A DNA stretch of 64,000 nt from Bombyx mori (lineage: Eukaryota; Arthropoda; Insecta; Lepidoptera; Bombycidae): positions 16,308,001-16,372,000 of the forward strand of contig NC_085107.1 of assembly GCF_030269925.1 (NCBI RefSeq), in the 5' to 3' direction. The notes under the pieces were generated by a model. The model was not told where the DNA came from, made no database searches, and was given only the letters and a program-made list of their open reading frames with translations. Both the position numbers and the translations under genes were made by a program. This document shows, one piece after another, positions 22,363 through 33,603 of the stretch. Numbering within the stretch: position 1 is the stretch's first letter; each line of letters starts with the position of its first letter.

Positions 22363-24344
22363 TTCACAATATTATCCTAAATATTTTATAAGAGAACAAA
22401 ATATAGCAGATGGGATTAATTTTAGGCATAGCCACTTGTAACTCAAGGACAGAAGACAGAAATACCTGAAAATAAAGGAAAGGCCTTACTAGGAGGCACA
22501 CTGAGCTCAAGGCTGATACTTGATGTTAAGCAGGGTTCTCACTTTAGGATGGAATGCTAATAATTTAAATTTTAATTCATAGTTACAACATTGTTTGTTT
22601 TTTATATAAATTGCATTTCTTTATGTACAATTTATGTAACTAAACTTAAAATTAGCTAAAATGCACTGTTAAGTAAAAGAATGTGTATGATGCTAAGTTA
22701 GTATTTGTACAAAATATAAAGACATGTTAAGTAAAGTAATAATGAAAATGATCAGAGATCGTATAATTAGGAAGAGACTTTCTTGAAAATTTTTTGTTTT
22801 TATATTGTGATAATTTTTTATTCAAGAACTTCATTAAAATCAGAGTAGTAAGTGCATGTTGAATTTTTAAACATTCAATTTAAGTAGTGCTCCTTTCATT
22901 CTGTTGTTATTCACTAACTCACTAGCGTCAAACAAACATTGTCAAATAAGCTCACTGCAATTTTATTAACAAATTGTTTTACTGACGTCAATTAGACTAA
23001 GTAACGAAAATTATTTAGTATCACTAACAGTAACTGGTCTAAACTGTGGAATTTACAGATGTTAAGTTGTCTTACTTCTTTGTGAAACATACGACCGACG
23101 CTAGGGAGGGTCATTGTTTTGTTACAAATGTAGCATATTCCAAATTTAAAATATAATCCTGAACTTGTTACTATTATTGTATTCTGGTTAAACTCTGTTT
23201 ATATTTCGTTTAAACATTAACCGATTACAAATTACTGCAGACATATTAACTTTGCGTGTATGTCACAACAAATAACCTTAATTATAAATTTTGAACTAAC
23301 CGTGATGACTCAAGACGCCAATTAATCAGGTATAAAAGGTTCGGCACACATTATTGTCATAGTGATTACTTTCAGTAAAACATTTGTAAAAAATATATTC
23401 ATTACTGCGCTAAAACATTAAAAAACACACAAGGCGCATCAGTGACACACACTGGTTCACAGAATCACCGACTACCTCAATCAACCACAATGGCGCGCCA
23501 GTTTTTTTACCGGCCTTAGCATCATAATAAACTATTGTAAACAAGTTTATTAATCTGTTAATCAAAGGCTATAACAACAAAAACTCATTCTTTACTTTTG
23601 TTTTATTAATTGTATCGAAATTTAAATTTAAAATTTGTTGAGTTTATCGAACCCACTCAGTTTTTGAACGCGTAATGGAATGTGGTTAAGTTACATTTAT
23701 CAGAATTTACAGATGTCGCATGATTTGAAATAATAATTACAAATTTTGATTATTGAATTATTAGCAAAATGTATTATTTTAAAAAACTTTAAATTTTGGT
23801 ATGTATGTACTTAGAATAGTTATAAATCAGGGTTTGACTGAATAGGTTGTTAGTGTACACTTGGTACATTTGCGATTTTTAAACGAAGTGTCGCAATAGC
23901 TTCAGTCACAGATGCTGCATAAATGGGTAGATAATAGTTAGATTACATATTAGATTCATTAAGATCGATTAAATTAAATTCTGGACGATAAATTATATCA
24001 TATAGAATAATAGGTACCTACTTAATATATTGCAACACATAAAATCATTTCGTGCTGTTGTATGTAGTCCTATTGTGTAAAGATAAAGAAAACGTTTATG
24101 TTTGGTGACAAAAATGGTCAATTATAAGTAACGAATTACGATTATAATTTTTTATGCAAGAGTCTGCAAATGTCAACGACAAGCATGGAGTTTATTTAAA
24201 TTGTTTACTCTTATTATACTCCCAGTATAATAAATCAAATCCGATTTATTTTATTTTGACAATTATTTAGTAATTCCCATAGATACTACACGTATTTCCC
24301 CGAACCTAAGAAAGTATGGTAATGTAAAAAAAATAGTATTTATA
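22363..24344. other. Upstream of trio, no gene seen
   Basis: AT-rich DNA in which trio 5' non-coding exons and its promoter might lie. Only the TATA-like motif at 23332 stands out, and it is on the opposite strand. Confidence 0.4.
23332..23489 (+). promoter_or_regulatory. Possible core promoter and short leader
   Basis: A TATAAAAG at 23332 is followed about 30 bp later by TCATAGT and TCAGT initiator-like motifs, and then by ACCACAATGG with an ATG at 23489 in good context. The downstream frame is only nine codons unless spliced. It points away from trio. Weak evidence. Confidence 0.3.
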
Positions 24345-24470
24345 ATTTAGGGTATGACCTCATAATTTAAGGTGGGTGGTTCCTACACGTCAAATTATCT
24401 ATAGATCCAGTGCCCATTTAACATCAGATGGACAGTGAGCTTGGTCATTCATGTATGTAAAAAGAAATAT
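24345..24470 (+). repeat. Diverged Bm1 3' fragment
   Basis: AAGGTGGGTGG, GATCCAGTGCCCATTTAACA and CAGATGGACAGTGAGC correspond in order to the last 120 bp of Bm1. Many substitutions; old. Confidence 0.6.
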
Positions 24471-24824
24471 TAAATAGTTTCTCGGTTCTCAATAAAAGCT
24501 TCATTCCTTTCTTAAATTTCATTTTCATTTACCTTTCACAATAACATGGGTTCCGATTTTTGTTTAAAACATTATATCGTTAGTTCCCTTTGTATGTCAT
24601 GATGGAGAACGCAAACATTAAAGGCGGTTTTATTATTGTGATGTCACGTACACCCATAATACATTTCATAGAGTACCCCAACAAAATCGTCATGGAATAA
24701 TGCTCACATTGTACCATAATAACTAATTGTAGATCGTATGTCTGGCTTATGTATTCTATTCTTTTTTTGTCTGTCATTGATATCTTGAGTTGCCACTGTT
24801 GCCAGTGTCGAGTTTTTATCAATC

Positions 24825-25545
24825 TGGGGAAAAAGTTTCTTCGCATTTTTTAAGAAAATTCACAACATTTTTAATACAGTTTATTTACATTTAACTAAAC
24901 ACATAGGTACCATTTTATTTGATAATTTTTTGCCATCTTGTAGGTAGGGACATGATCCCATTGCTATAAAAATTTTGGGGCTTCTGATCAAAATACCGCG
25001 ACAATTGGCAGTCTTCTCGTGGTGTTAACCTGACACCGCCTAAAGAGTTCTGAAGAGACCGGAAATCTGAAGGTGCAAGGTCAGGACTATACGGCGAATG
25101 CATTAATACCTTTCAGCCAAGCTCTCTTAATATTTGCTGAGTGGCTAAAGATGTGTGAGGTCTAGCGTTATCATGATGAAAAATCACATTCCTTCTGTTA
25201 ATTAATTCCCGCCGCTTTCTCTCAACTTCTTGCTTTAATCTCAATAGTTGTTCGCAGTAAAGTTCAGAATCGATGGTCCTGTCTGCCTTCCACAGTCTGT
25301 GAAGCCTGACCGGCCTTTGACCACGACTTTTTTCGCACGTTCTTGTCGTACGTGATCCACTTTTCATCACCAGTTATCAGCTTCTTCAAAAATAGTACGG
25401 TTTCATTACGTCGTAGTAAAGAATCACAAATGAGAACACGGTTCATTAGGTTTCTTTCAGTGAGCTCGTCAGGTACCCAAATATCGAGCTTTTTTGTTTA
25501 CCCAGTTTTTTTTCAAATGCGCCATCGCTGTTTTGTAGTAATTCC
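24825..25545 (-). pseudogene. Truncated, frameshifted mariner (mori-like) transposase
   Basis: Pieces of a mariner transposase are spread over different frames. ITGDEKWITYD near 25360 carries the first catalytic Asp, FHHDNARPHTS near 25165 the second, and HSPYSPDLAPSDF near 25080 the third. The 3' end runs into a terminal repeat (TGGGGAAAAAGTTTCTTCGC from 24825). The helix-turn-helix part is absent, and unrelated repeat sequence starts near 25555. It cannot make transposase. Confidence 0.85.
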
Positions 25546-26031
25546 CAGCTATCGAGGAAAGCTATAGGCTATATAACATCACGCTAAGACCAATGCAAGC
25601 GGAGCACCAATTAAGAATGTTTTAAAAAAAAGTGCGCGGCAGCATAATTATGTCTATTATCTAGTTTGCTCATTAGTATCTGTTTGTAGTTGTGCATAGT
25701 TTCTATTCTTAAAGTATCATTCACTTAATTCCTGTCTTTTACTAGAATAGCTGACCTTAGCTAAGACCTGTTGAGACATTAAGAAATAAAAGTAGGACAT
25801 AGCTCCTTTAATAATATTCAGCCCAGCTCAATACAATTTACAATAATTAATATTCGTATTGAGCATCTTACTATTGCTCAATACACCAGCTATTACAGAA
25901 AACTCGGTTTTTATATTCCCGTTGAAGCAATTTTTATTACACACTTACAAAAAAATAGAAAACTATAAAATATTGAATTTTCATCTTTGTGGCACTCTCC
26001 TAGTCGTTAACTTCTATATTATCTATACTTA
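25546..26031. other. Repeat-like DNA, no gene seen
   Basis: 25555-25610 (TATAGGCTATATAACATCAC and so on) resembles a dispersed insect sequence; the rest is AT-rich with no ORF. Confidence 0.4.
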
Positions 26032-26345
26032 CTTATAATATGGACTTTTTGGCGGGAACGCGAGGAGTGAAGTTGTGTGATTTGTTTTATTTTGTCTCAT
26101 TAATGTTTCTTCAGGTTTAAATTTGTAATAACGGTGGTTTATTAACTGTTTAGTATCTGTGAAAGTGCACAAATGAAACAAAGCTACTGAACGTAACTGC
26201 TCGGGATCTTCCAAAAAGTCCACTGTAAAAGTCTCAGTAAATGACCACCATTTTAGTGAGATTATACTTCATCCCATATCATCTCATCTCATTTCATTTC
26301 ATTTCGTTTTCATTTCACTTCATGCCATCTTTCATAATATTTAAC
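26032..26345 (-). repeat. Dispersed repeat C, copy 1
   Basis: Shares, with 39746-39930 and 49925-50235, a 180-bp block running (minus sense of repeat) from GGACTTTTTGGCGGGAACGC through GTTTATTAACTGTTTAGTAT to CGTAACT, followed by a pyrimidine-rich CATCTCATCTCATTTC tract. This copy also has an extra 40 bp containing a second CCAAAAAGTCCA. Confidence 0.75.
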
Positions 26346-26464
26346 TTCATATCATCTCATAATATCATTTTCATATAAAAAAGCTACGTATTATTAAAAT
26401 TAAAATAAGATTTGACCTAAAGTTCTTAGCTACCAGGTCATACCTAAAATCCCATAAAAAAAAA

Positions 26465-26925
26465 CTTATTATAATATTATAAAGAGGAAAGATTTGTTTG
26501 TTTGTTTGTATTGCGTAGGCTACAAAACTACTGATCCGATTTGAAAAATTCTTTCATTGTTTGGAAGCTACACCATTCCCAAGTGACATAGGCTATAATT
26601 TTTTTTTTTAATTTAGGGATCCTTATGTACTAAAACTCCAATAATGTAACCCAAGGTGTAAAAAAATCCTAAAATACCTAATCTTTACATCGCGTGCCCT
26701 GCGAAAACTATTGATGATAGAATAAAATAATGTACTAGGACTTTGTAAAACACATTATTATTTACACAAAGTGCCGCTACAGCATAGGTATATCTAGCTA
26801 TTATAGTTTATAGTTATGCCGCAATAAGTGTTCTTTTATTTACAAAAAAAAAACAACGTCAAATATCGTTGAGATTTTTGTAAAAGGCCCGAGCGGAGCC
26901 GAAGCGGGCCGCTAGTTATATTTAT
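26465..26925. repeat. Dispersed non-coding element, possibly Helitron-like
   Basis: Starts with AGGAAAGATTTGTTTGTTTG and CTACTGATCCGATTTGAAAA, ends with CCCGAGCGGAGCCGAAGCGG and GCCGCTAGTTAT. This is the pattern of a common insect dispersed repeat. No ORF. Classification is a guess. Confidence 0.5.
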
Positions 26926-27130
26926 AAAAGTATCTAAATTATTTATAGGTGCTGGCAGATATGGTCGAGGAAAATAAATATGGGACGTTTAGTTGTGATG
27001 TTTCATCAAAAAAAGTTTGACAAAAATCTTGCATACTTTCAAGGTATTATTTCGAAGTTTATACCGGTGTCGACACCACCGAGACAGACCATTGCCTGGA
27101 ATGGTTACCTCGGGGCCCATAAAGGGCCAC

Positions 27131-27205
27131 ATTTTTTTAATTTATTTATTGCTTGGATGGTTGGACGAGCTCACAGCCCACCTGATATTAAGTGGAAAAC
27201 ACATC
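27131..27205 (-). repeat. Bm1 3' tail fragment
   Basis: On the minus strand, GTGTTTTCCACTTAATATCA, GGTGGGCTGTGAGCTCGTCC and a T-rich (plus-strand) run match the last 70 bp of Bm1. Confidence 0.7.
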
Positions 27206-27981
27206 CACATGGAAGAATCTGATGATGAATAAATTGTATTCGCCGAACAAACAATAGTGTTTCAATTATTACAACCCGCTGGGACCTATAATGGACAATC
27301 GATCATTTGCTTTTGCGTGAACTGCACATCGATAGCACATGAGTACGAGATTATGTAAAGATAGATGATATATAAATTATTAATTAAATAGACGACGTCT
27401 AGACAACTACCGTAGGACTTAAATGAAGTATACGTTTAAATCAATGAATTCGCAACTGCGCTGCTGTCGTCAGTGTACTTTCTGCTGCACTTTGGATCGT
27501 AAATCACTGCGGGAAACAACGCGGTTGCATTTATGAGTTATAGATGTCTGTGTCTGGGCGCATGATCGATATCCCGACTTTACCTCTAAGCATTATAGGT
27601 GATTTGCAAGGTATACTAGGTATAGAAACAATTTAACCAAGCCTTGACTAAATGGTTGAACTCTGCCTTCAGTACATTTTTTTTTTGTTTAATAGCTATT
27701 AACGATCGACATGTACCAAAACTTTTTTCAAATTAGCAATTGTTATTTTTTTATTTAATATAAATTTTGAGATGTCTTTCGTTATGGTCGAATTACAATT
27801 TTTACATGAACACTACATATAGTCAGCTTTATGAATAATATAGAAATATCATAATTCCAGGGCCAGTTCCTTTGAAGGCAGATAGACCGAGATAGGGTGA
27901 ACAAAGAATATTGATAACTGCCGTTAGGTCTTAATTATACCTGCTGTTGGCAATGCGTAAGCCTGTACTAAGTCTCACAAT
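27206..27981. other. No gene seen
   Basis: Mixed-composition DNA between a Bm1 tail and the LINE 3' end. No ORF or repeat recognised. Confidence 0.5.
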
Positions 27982-28013
27982 TAAATCAAATCAAATCAAA
28001 TCAAATCAAAAAA
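27982..28013. repeat. (AAATC)n microsatellite forming the LINE tail
   Basis: Five to six AAATC/TTTGA-type pentamers directly at the 3' terminus of the two-ORF LINE, as expected for elements that end in tandem short repeats. Confidence 0.8.
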
Positions 28014-28260
28014 ATTTTTATTCAACATAAATGAAAGTACATACTTGTTGAACGTCAAAAGAACTACCGCCAATTCACAAGAACTAGCCTCCGTCCTGAG
28101 AAGAATTGGCAAGAAACTCAGCGGGCATGTCTTTTTTTTTACATATAAAATTATTATTTATTTATTTTTTAATATTATTATTTTTTTAAATATGAATTTT
28201 TTACACTGAGTATTATAACGTAACAATTACTACAATATTGAAATGCCTGGAGCGAGCAAC

Positions 28261-31230
28261 TCATTCCCACTTTGTGCAATCTTCTAGATAATCATTGACT
28301 TTATAGTAAGCTTTATTGCACAGATGTTCTTTAATAGTTTTCTTAAACCTATGTATATGTAGGTTCTGAACATCATGTGGGATTTTGTTGTACAGGCGCA
28401 CAGACAAACACCCGAATGAATTTCGTATCTTATGTAACCTACTCATCGGCACAACAAGCTTGTGTTTGTTCCTAGTATTTCTATTATGTATGTCCGACTG
28501 TTTAGGAAACTCCTCAATATGTTTACGAACATACATCAAATTTTCAAAAATGTACTGGGATGGCATAGTGAGAACTTTAATTTCTTTAAATTTCTCCCTC
28601 AGGGATTCCCTTGAGTGCATGTTATAAATAGCACGTATAGCTCTTTTCTGCAGAATAAATATCATTTCTACATCGGCCGCATTGCCCCATAGCAAAATGC
28701 CATAGGACATGACACTGTGGAAGTAACTAAAGTAAACTAAACGAGCCGTGTCCGCGTTTGTTAACATTCTAATTTTTTTTACTGCGTATGCTGCAGAGCT
28801 GAGCTTACTCGCCAATTTATGAATATGAGGTCCCCACTGCAGTTTGGAGTCCACTGTTATACCAAGAAATACGGTTGACTCAACAAGCTCCAATGATTCC
28901 TCAGAAACAATTACATCACTATCCACTTGTCTCACATTTAAAGATGGTTTAATACATTTTAAAGTAAATTTAATACATTTAGTTTTCTTACTATTCAATA
29001 ATAGGTTATTGATACGGAACCAATGAACCACACACGAAATCGCATCATTCACTTCGTCATAGACTTGTAGTTGTCGTTTAATTTTAAATAATAAAGATGT
29101 ATCATCTGCGAATAATACGACCTCGTGTCGGGACTCAATAAAACTAGGTAAATCGTTTATATATATTAGAAATAAAAAAGGACCCAAAATGGAACCCTGA
29201 GGTACACCCATTTTCAACAAGGTGCCTGAAGATCTATTACCTTTCACATCTACTGTTTGTATCCGTCCTGATAAATAGGAAGTAATAAGTTCCAATGCAC
29301 CATCCCTAATACCATAGTGATGTAGTTTCCTCACCAATGTTTCATGTTCAACACAGTCAAATGCTTTGGATAAGTCACAGAAAATTCCAAGACAATCATG
29401 CGATTCCTCCCAAGATTTAAAAATATTTTTGACTAGATAAGCACCTGCATCAGTTGTAGAGCGACCCCTGGTAAACCCGAATTGTTTATTATGAAGCAGG
29501 TTATTTGAATTAAAATGTTCTAAAAGTTGGGTCAAAATAATTTTTTCAAAAATTTTACTCAACGTAGGGAGTACTGAAATAGGTCTATAGTTAGAGGGGT
29601 CATCAGTACTACCAGATTTAAAAAGAGGAATCACTTTACTATGTTTCATTAAGTCAGGAAATACACCACACCTAATACAGTCATTAAAAATACTAACAAG
29701 ATGAGGAGCAATAATGTCTATTACAGACTTCAAAATCTTTACTGATATTCCCCACAAGTCAGCTGTATTTTTTACATTAAGGCTATTAAAACTTTTTATT
29801 ATACTGCTTGAATTAATTTCCTTAAATTTAAAAATTTCATTACATTTGTTGGCATGTTTATGCAATAATATTTCAGCTGCTGTGGGGGATGAATTTAGAG
29901 AAGTGGTAGTTGAAACTGGAATCTCAGAGAAAAACTTCTCAAAAGCATTAGCCACATCTTCATGACTAGTTACCAATTTATCATCTATTTTTAATGAGAA
30001 TTCTTGGTGGCTATTTCTGACTTTTCCACTTTCTCTACCAATGATGTTCCAAGTCATCTTTATCTTGTCAGGGGCATTTTTTATTAAATCACTTAAATGT
30101 AAAGATTTTGCCGCTAAACAAACTTTTCTAAATAGTTTTGAATAGTTCCTGACATATTGATGAAATGTTTCATCATTATTATAAGCTTTTTCAGAGTACA
30201 GATCATATAACTTTTTTCTACTCTTGTACACTCCGGTGGTGGCCCACTCGCTGAACACTGTTTTGTTTTTTAATGTTACAGTTTTAGGAATAAATATATC
30301 AGTAAAGACCAAATTAATTCTCTGAAACATATTCTGGTATGACAAATTTGGGTTTTTGTTATAAATAATTTCTGAATGTTCTTGCTTAATATTATTTCTA
30401 AACTTCTCAATTCGTTTTTTATTAATAGGAACAATCACAAGAGTATTTTTATCTTTAGGATTCATATTAGATTCAAAAGACAGAAATTGTCCACTATGGT
30501 CTGATGTTAACTGATTAATAATTTTTTTGTTAGTCGGTGTTACATTTGTAAATATGTTATCTAAACATGTTGCCGATGTGGTCGTTGTCCTAGTAGGCTC
30601 TAAAAATAAGTTTGGGAGGTTATATGACTTTAACAGTGTTCTGAATCTAATAGTGGTATTTGTGTTTTCTAAAAGATTAATATTAAAATCACCACATACC
30701 AAAATTTGTTTATTAGAGACAGAAAGCTTTAGCAATACATTTTCCAAAATATTTTCAAAAGAATCATATAACGCATCAGGAGGTCTGTAGACGCAGACAA
30801 CGATGAGGTGCTCAAGCTCAACACAGGAAATTTCAATAATTCTCTCAACAGAGAGGGCCACTACATCCTTTCGTTCCTTACATTTCAAACATTTACTAAC
30901 GAGAATCAGTGAGCCACCGCGAATAGCGTTCTCTCTGCAGAAGGAACTTGACAACTGGTGATCATTAAAATTAAACAATAATTCATAGTTTCTAAACCAG
31001 TGCTCAGTGACACAGAATACATTAATATTATGCATATTTAAAAACATTTCAATTTCTAGCTCTTTACCCATCATCCCTTGTAAATTTTGATGCACCAAAT
31101 TGAATATGTTAATAATTGAAACGTTAACGTCTTTTGATGGGTATAATCTAGTGGGTGTATTAATTGATTTGTAATTGCAAGAGTGTGACTCCTTTGTCTT
31201 ACTAATTAATTTAAATTGGAAGCAGATTCC
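28261..31230 (-). CDS. LINE ORF2: AP endonuclease and reverse transcriptase
   Basis: About 945 residues downstream of a GTG codon at 31098; the open frame extends further upstream to about 31230, overlapping the end of ORF1 in another frame with no ATG until MMGKELE. Endonuclease motifs: NIFNLVHQNLQG at the start, GDFNINLLE, and TSDHSGQFLSFE. Reverse transcriptase motifs: VIPLFKSGSTDDPSNYRPIS, GVPQGSILGP and the catalytic FADDTSLLF. The C-terminal NTRNKHKLVVP and KTIKEHLCNKAYY segments are typical of CR1-like elements. There is no stop or frameshift, so the protein could be functional. Confidence 0.9.
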   Translation of the reverse strand, partial: GICFQFKLISKTKESHSCNYKSINTPTRLYPSKDVNVSIINIFNLVHQNLQGMMGKELEIEMFLNMHNINVFCVTEHWFRNYELLFNFNDHQLSSSFCRENAIRGGSLILVSKCLKCKERKDVVALSVERIIEISCVELEHLIVVCVYRPPDALYDSFENILENVLLKLSVSNKQILVCGDFNINLLENTNTTIRFRTLLKSYNLPNLFLEPTRTTTTSATCLDNIFTNVTPTNKKIINQLTSDHSGQFLSFESNMNPKDKNTLVIVPINKKRIEKFRNNIKQEHSEIIYNKNPNLSYQNMFQRINLVFTDIFIPKTVTLKNKTVFSEWATTGVYKSRKKLYDLYSEKAYNNDETFHQYVRNYSKLFRKVCLAAKSLHLSDLIKNAPDKIKMTWNIIGRESGKVRNSHQEFSLKIDDKLVTSHEDVANAFEKFFSEIPVSTTTSLNSSPTAAEILLHKHANKCNEIFKFKEINSSSIIKSFNSLNVKNTADLWGISVKILKSVIDIIAPHLVSIFNDCIRCGVFPDLMKHSKVIPLFKSGSTDDPSNYRPISVLPTLSKIFEKIILTQLLEHFNSNNLLHNKQFGFTRGRSTTDAGAYLVKNIFKSWEESHDCLGIFCDLSKAFDCVEHETLVRKLHHYGIRDGALELITSYLSGRIQTVDVKGNRSSGTLLKMGVPQGSILGPFLFLIYINDLPSFIESRHEVVLFADDTSLLFKIKRQLQVYDEVNDAISCVVHWFRINNLLLNSKKTKCIKFTLKCIKPSLNVRQVDSDVIVSEESLELVESTVFLGITVDSKLQWGPHIHKLASKLSSAAYAVKKIRMLTNADTARLVYFSYFHSVMSYGILLWGNAADVEMIFILQKRAIRAIYNMHSRESLREKFKEIKVLTMPSQYIFENLMYVRKHIEEFPKQSDIHNRNTRNKHKLVVPMSRLHKIRNSFGCLSVRLYNKIPHDVQNLHIHRFKKTIKEHLCNKAYYKVNDYLEDCTKWE

Positions 31231-32852
31231 AAAGTCTTATAACATGTCATATCTTTTTCCTGCTCAATAGAAGCAGGTGTTTTTTTAGCTAAATTTATAG
31301 CTAGGAAATTGTGTATAAAATAGTGTAGCGATGTTGCTACTTGTCTAAAATTTTTATTCGTTAATTTAAATATTTCATTTTTTGATGTCCTTAAATATCT
31401 AAATTTTATTATATTATTTAAGTCTATTAATTTAAATGCATATTTTTTGGATGTCAAGATGCAGTTATTATTGTCAAAAGCATTATAAATTGCATTATTA
31501 ATATTAAATCTAATTTTATTTTCTGTCGGCAAGTCCTGCAAGTAAGGAAAGGTGAACATAATAATTTTTTTAATATTTAACATATTAACTTGTTCAACAT
31601 AATGCAAAATTTGTTTTTGGTTAACGTTTTCTCTCCTCCCTAACATAATTATTATGACTGTGTTTAGACAATGTGTGGTATTTAAAATCTTATCAAATAT
31701 TTGTGCTGGATTAGCACCTGGCATACAGTAATTAATCACATGTTGTCCAAAACAAAGGTCATGTAATGCCACACCCATTTGTTTCCCCAGCTCATCACTA
31801 AAAATTTTTATTTTAATTTTGTCTTCTCTAGAAACTTGTGAAGATGCAGTAGTAGGTAGACAGATAGGTGCTGCCCTCATAATATCATTGCTTTGAGACT
31901 CTAGCACTGAAAGAATAGACACATTATGTTTTTGAATTTCAACATGTGGTAGCTCCTGACAACCCGATGCAGAGCATTTACATTCAGCGTACTGCATTGT
32001 CAAAGAGTCAAAACGCTGTTGATTATAATTACAAGTATCAATTAAATTGTCCATTGCCAACACATGCTCACTAATGTCCCTCTGTGCTAGTTCATAGTTT
32101 AATGTAATGTTCTCTAAACTTGACTTTAAATTGTTTATTTGTGTAGATAAACATTCTATTTCTTCCATGTGTTTGTGATGAATTTGTTGACTCTGTTCAG
32201 TCAATACAGCTACCTGGTGTGAAAGTGAAGTTCTCTGCTTGCAAATGAACTTGATGTATTCCTGAGACTTGTAATTCCTCAATTTCCGTTGAGTCTTATA
32301 TATTAATTTATTAATTTTAACATATTTCCTAAGTTTATTTTTACTTAAAACTAACTGGGAGCGCTCTGAGGTCTCTGCATCACTACCAGTCAGATCAATA
32401 GTAGTTATGTCAAAATTCAAGGCAGTATCTACAGCAACCAAAGAGGGTTCGCTCTGAACCAGTTCCGAATATAAGCTCTGAGGCTGCTGTTCCTTAAGTT
32501 TACATAACTCTGACCGCAAGTCAGAAATACAATCATCAGCCTCAGCCAATTTATGTCTCAACTGAGCAGTGATTTTCAATGAATCACAAAATTCATCACT
32601 GCATTGAGAAAAGGTGTTAATCGTATCCTGCAACTTCTGATTGATCTCAAGAGCTTCACTGTGTTCAATGAAGAGCTGAGACAATTGTTTTTTAAGGTCA
32701 GTATTCTTAGAGATGACTGACAGCATCTCCTCTTCATTTTGTTCACTTTCTTGTAAAAGTATATCATATTTTTCGCGAATATTTTTTAATTGTTCTAAAG
32801 CAATACGAAGCTGTTCATCAACCTGACGAGATTTGATGCTGCGAGTCATCAT
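31206..32852 (-). CDS. LINE ORF1: coiled coil plus SGNH-hydrolase-like segment
   Basis: 548 residues, ATG at 32852. Long coiled-coil stretches lie at about 10-130 and 210-290, as expected for RNA-binding, self-associating ORF1 proteins. Residues 345-480 resemble the SGNH/GDSL esterase fold found in ORF1 of some CR1-like LINEs: block I IFSDELGKQMG (350-360), block II MPGA (377-380), block III MLGRRENV (403-410), then TFPYLQDLP. The catalytic Ser position is occupied by Glu in FSDE, so activity is doubtful. The ORF is complete. Confidence 0.8.
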   Translation of the reverse strand: MMTRSIKSRQVDEQLRIALEQLKNIREKYDILLQESEQNEEEMLSVISKNTDLKKQLSQLFIEHSEALEINQKLQDTINTFSQCSDEFCDSLKITAQLRHKLAEADDCISDLRSELCKLKEQQPQSLYSELVQSEPSLVAVDTALNFDITTIDLTGSDAETSERSQLVLSKNKLRKYVKINKLIYKTQRKLRNYKSQEYIKFICKQRTSLSHQVAVLTEQSQQIHHKHMEEIECLSTQINNLKSSLENITLNYELAQRDISEHVLAMDNLIDTCNYNQQRFDSLTMQYAECKCSASGCQELPHVEIQKHNVSILSVLESQSNDIMRAAPICLPTTASSQVSREDKIKIKIFSDELGKQMGVALHDLCFGQHVINYCMPGANPAQIFDKILNTTHCLNTVIIIMLGRRENVNQKQILHYVEQVNMLNIKKIIMFTFPYLQDLPTENKIRFNINNAIYNAFDNNNCILTSKKYAFKLIDLNNIIKFRYLRTSKNEIFKLTNKNFRQVATSLHYFIHNFLAINLAKKTPASIEQEKDMTCYKTLESASNLN

Positions 32853-33564
32853 TTTAAAATAAATTACAATAAAATATGTAAAGAAAATTTACGAAGTTGC
32901 CGGTCAGATTACCCTCAAATTACAAAATATTACACACTCACCAAGCAAAATTACAATTAAATAACGTTTTAAAGCACTATTTATAATTTTACTTATTTAT
33001 ACACCTTTAACACTACTTTGATATGTTTTAATGATATTATGAAGTGTTAGTTTATTTTTAATTAATTTATTTACGGGAGCAGAGAAATCGAACCGAACAC
33101 AACCGAACCTACCGACCAAAAAAAAAAAAAAAAATTATTCTGTCGCTCCGTCGAGACGATAGAAATCGAAGCCGTCATAATATATATTATGTATTTCGGT
33201 TTGATAAGTGCGAGTAATTTAGCAATAAAATTTAGATTGTGACCTTAAATCAGAAGATCAGTCGCTGCATTCACATAGTGATATGTATGGGCTCCGCTCA
33301 TTGCTCAATAGTAGGTACGTTGTAAAAGCATGTCTCTCTGTACAGCAGTCAGCAATAAAACTTGAAATAATTTTAAATATCGGTAGCCTGTAAAATTCAA
33401 GATTCGGCAGAACTTATTATAATATATTATCCACTATATTTATTATACTTAATGTATATTATTAAGACAATTTAGTTTTGTATTTTATAACGGACGCATT
33501 ATTCTTTTTCCCACACTGATGAACCGTGCAGATTGAGTCTGCCGTAGTTGGTAAGTAGGTGGAA

Positions 33565-33603
33565 AAATAATTCTAAGATATATTATATATCTTAGAATTA
33601 TTT
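33565..33603. repeat. Perfect 39-bp palindrome
   Basis: 19-bp arms (AAATAATTCTAAGATATAT and its exact complement) around a single central T. It could form a cruciform, or be a minimal inverted-repeat element or its footprint. Confidence 0.85.

Larger units (their letters stand above)
27982..33120 (-). mobile_element. Near-complete two-ORF non-LTR retrotransposon (jockey/CR1-like group)
   Basis: About 5.1 kb. A 5' untranslated leader (33117-32853) is followed by ORF1, ORF2 and a short 3' region ending in a pentamer repeat (TTTGA units, 27982-28010 on this strand). Both ORFs are open over their whole length. ORF2 has an endonuclease and a reverse transcriptase but no RNase H, and the tail is a microsatellite rather than poly(A), as in CR1-, Daphne- and Rex-like elements. 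Clade assignment is an inference. It lies between trio and the Tudor gene. A run of A directly follows the 5' end at 33118-33135. Confidence 0.88.

Noticed and set aside
26980..27232. Overlapping 71-80 codon ORFs
   Set aside because: Partly Bm1 tail and no domain or splice context.
28385..30790. Plus-strand ORFs of 60-87 codons
   Set aside because: They are antisense shadows of the LINE ORF2.
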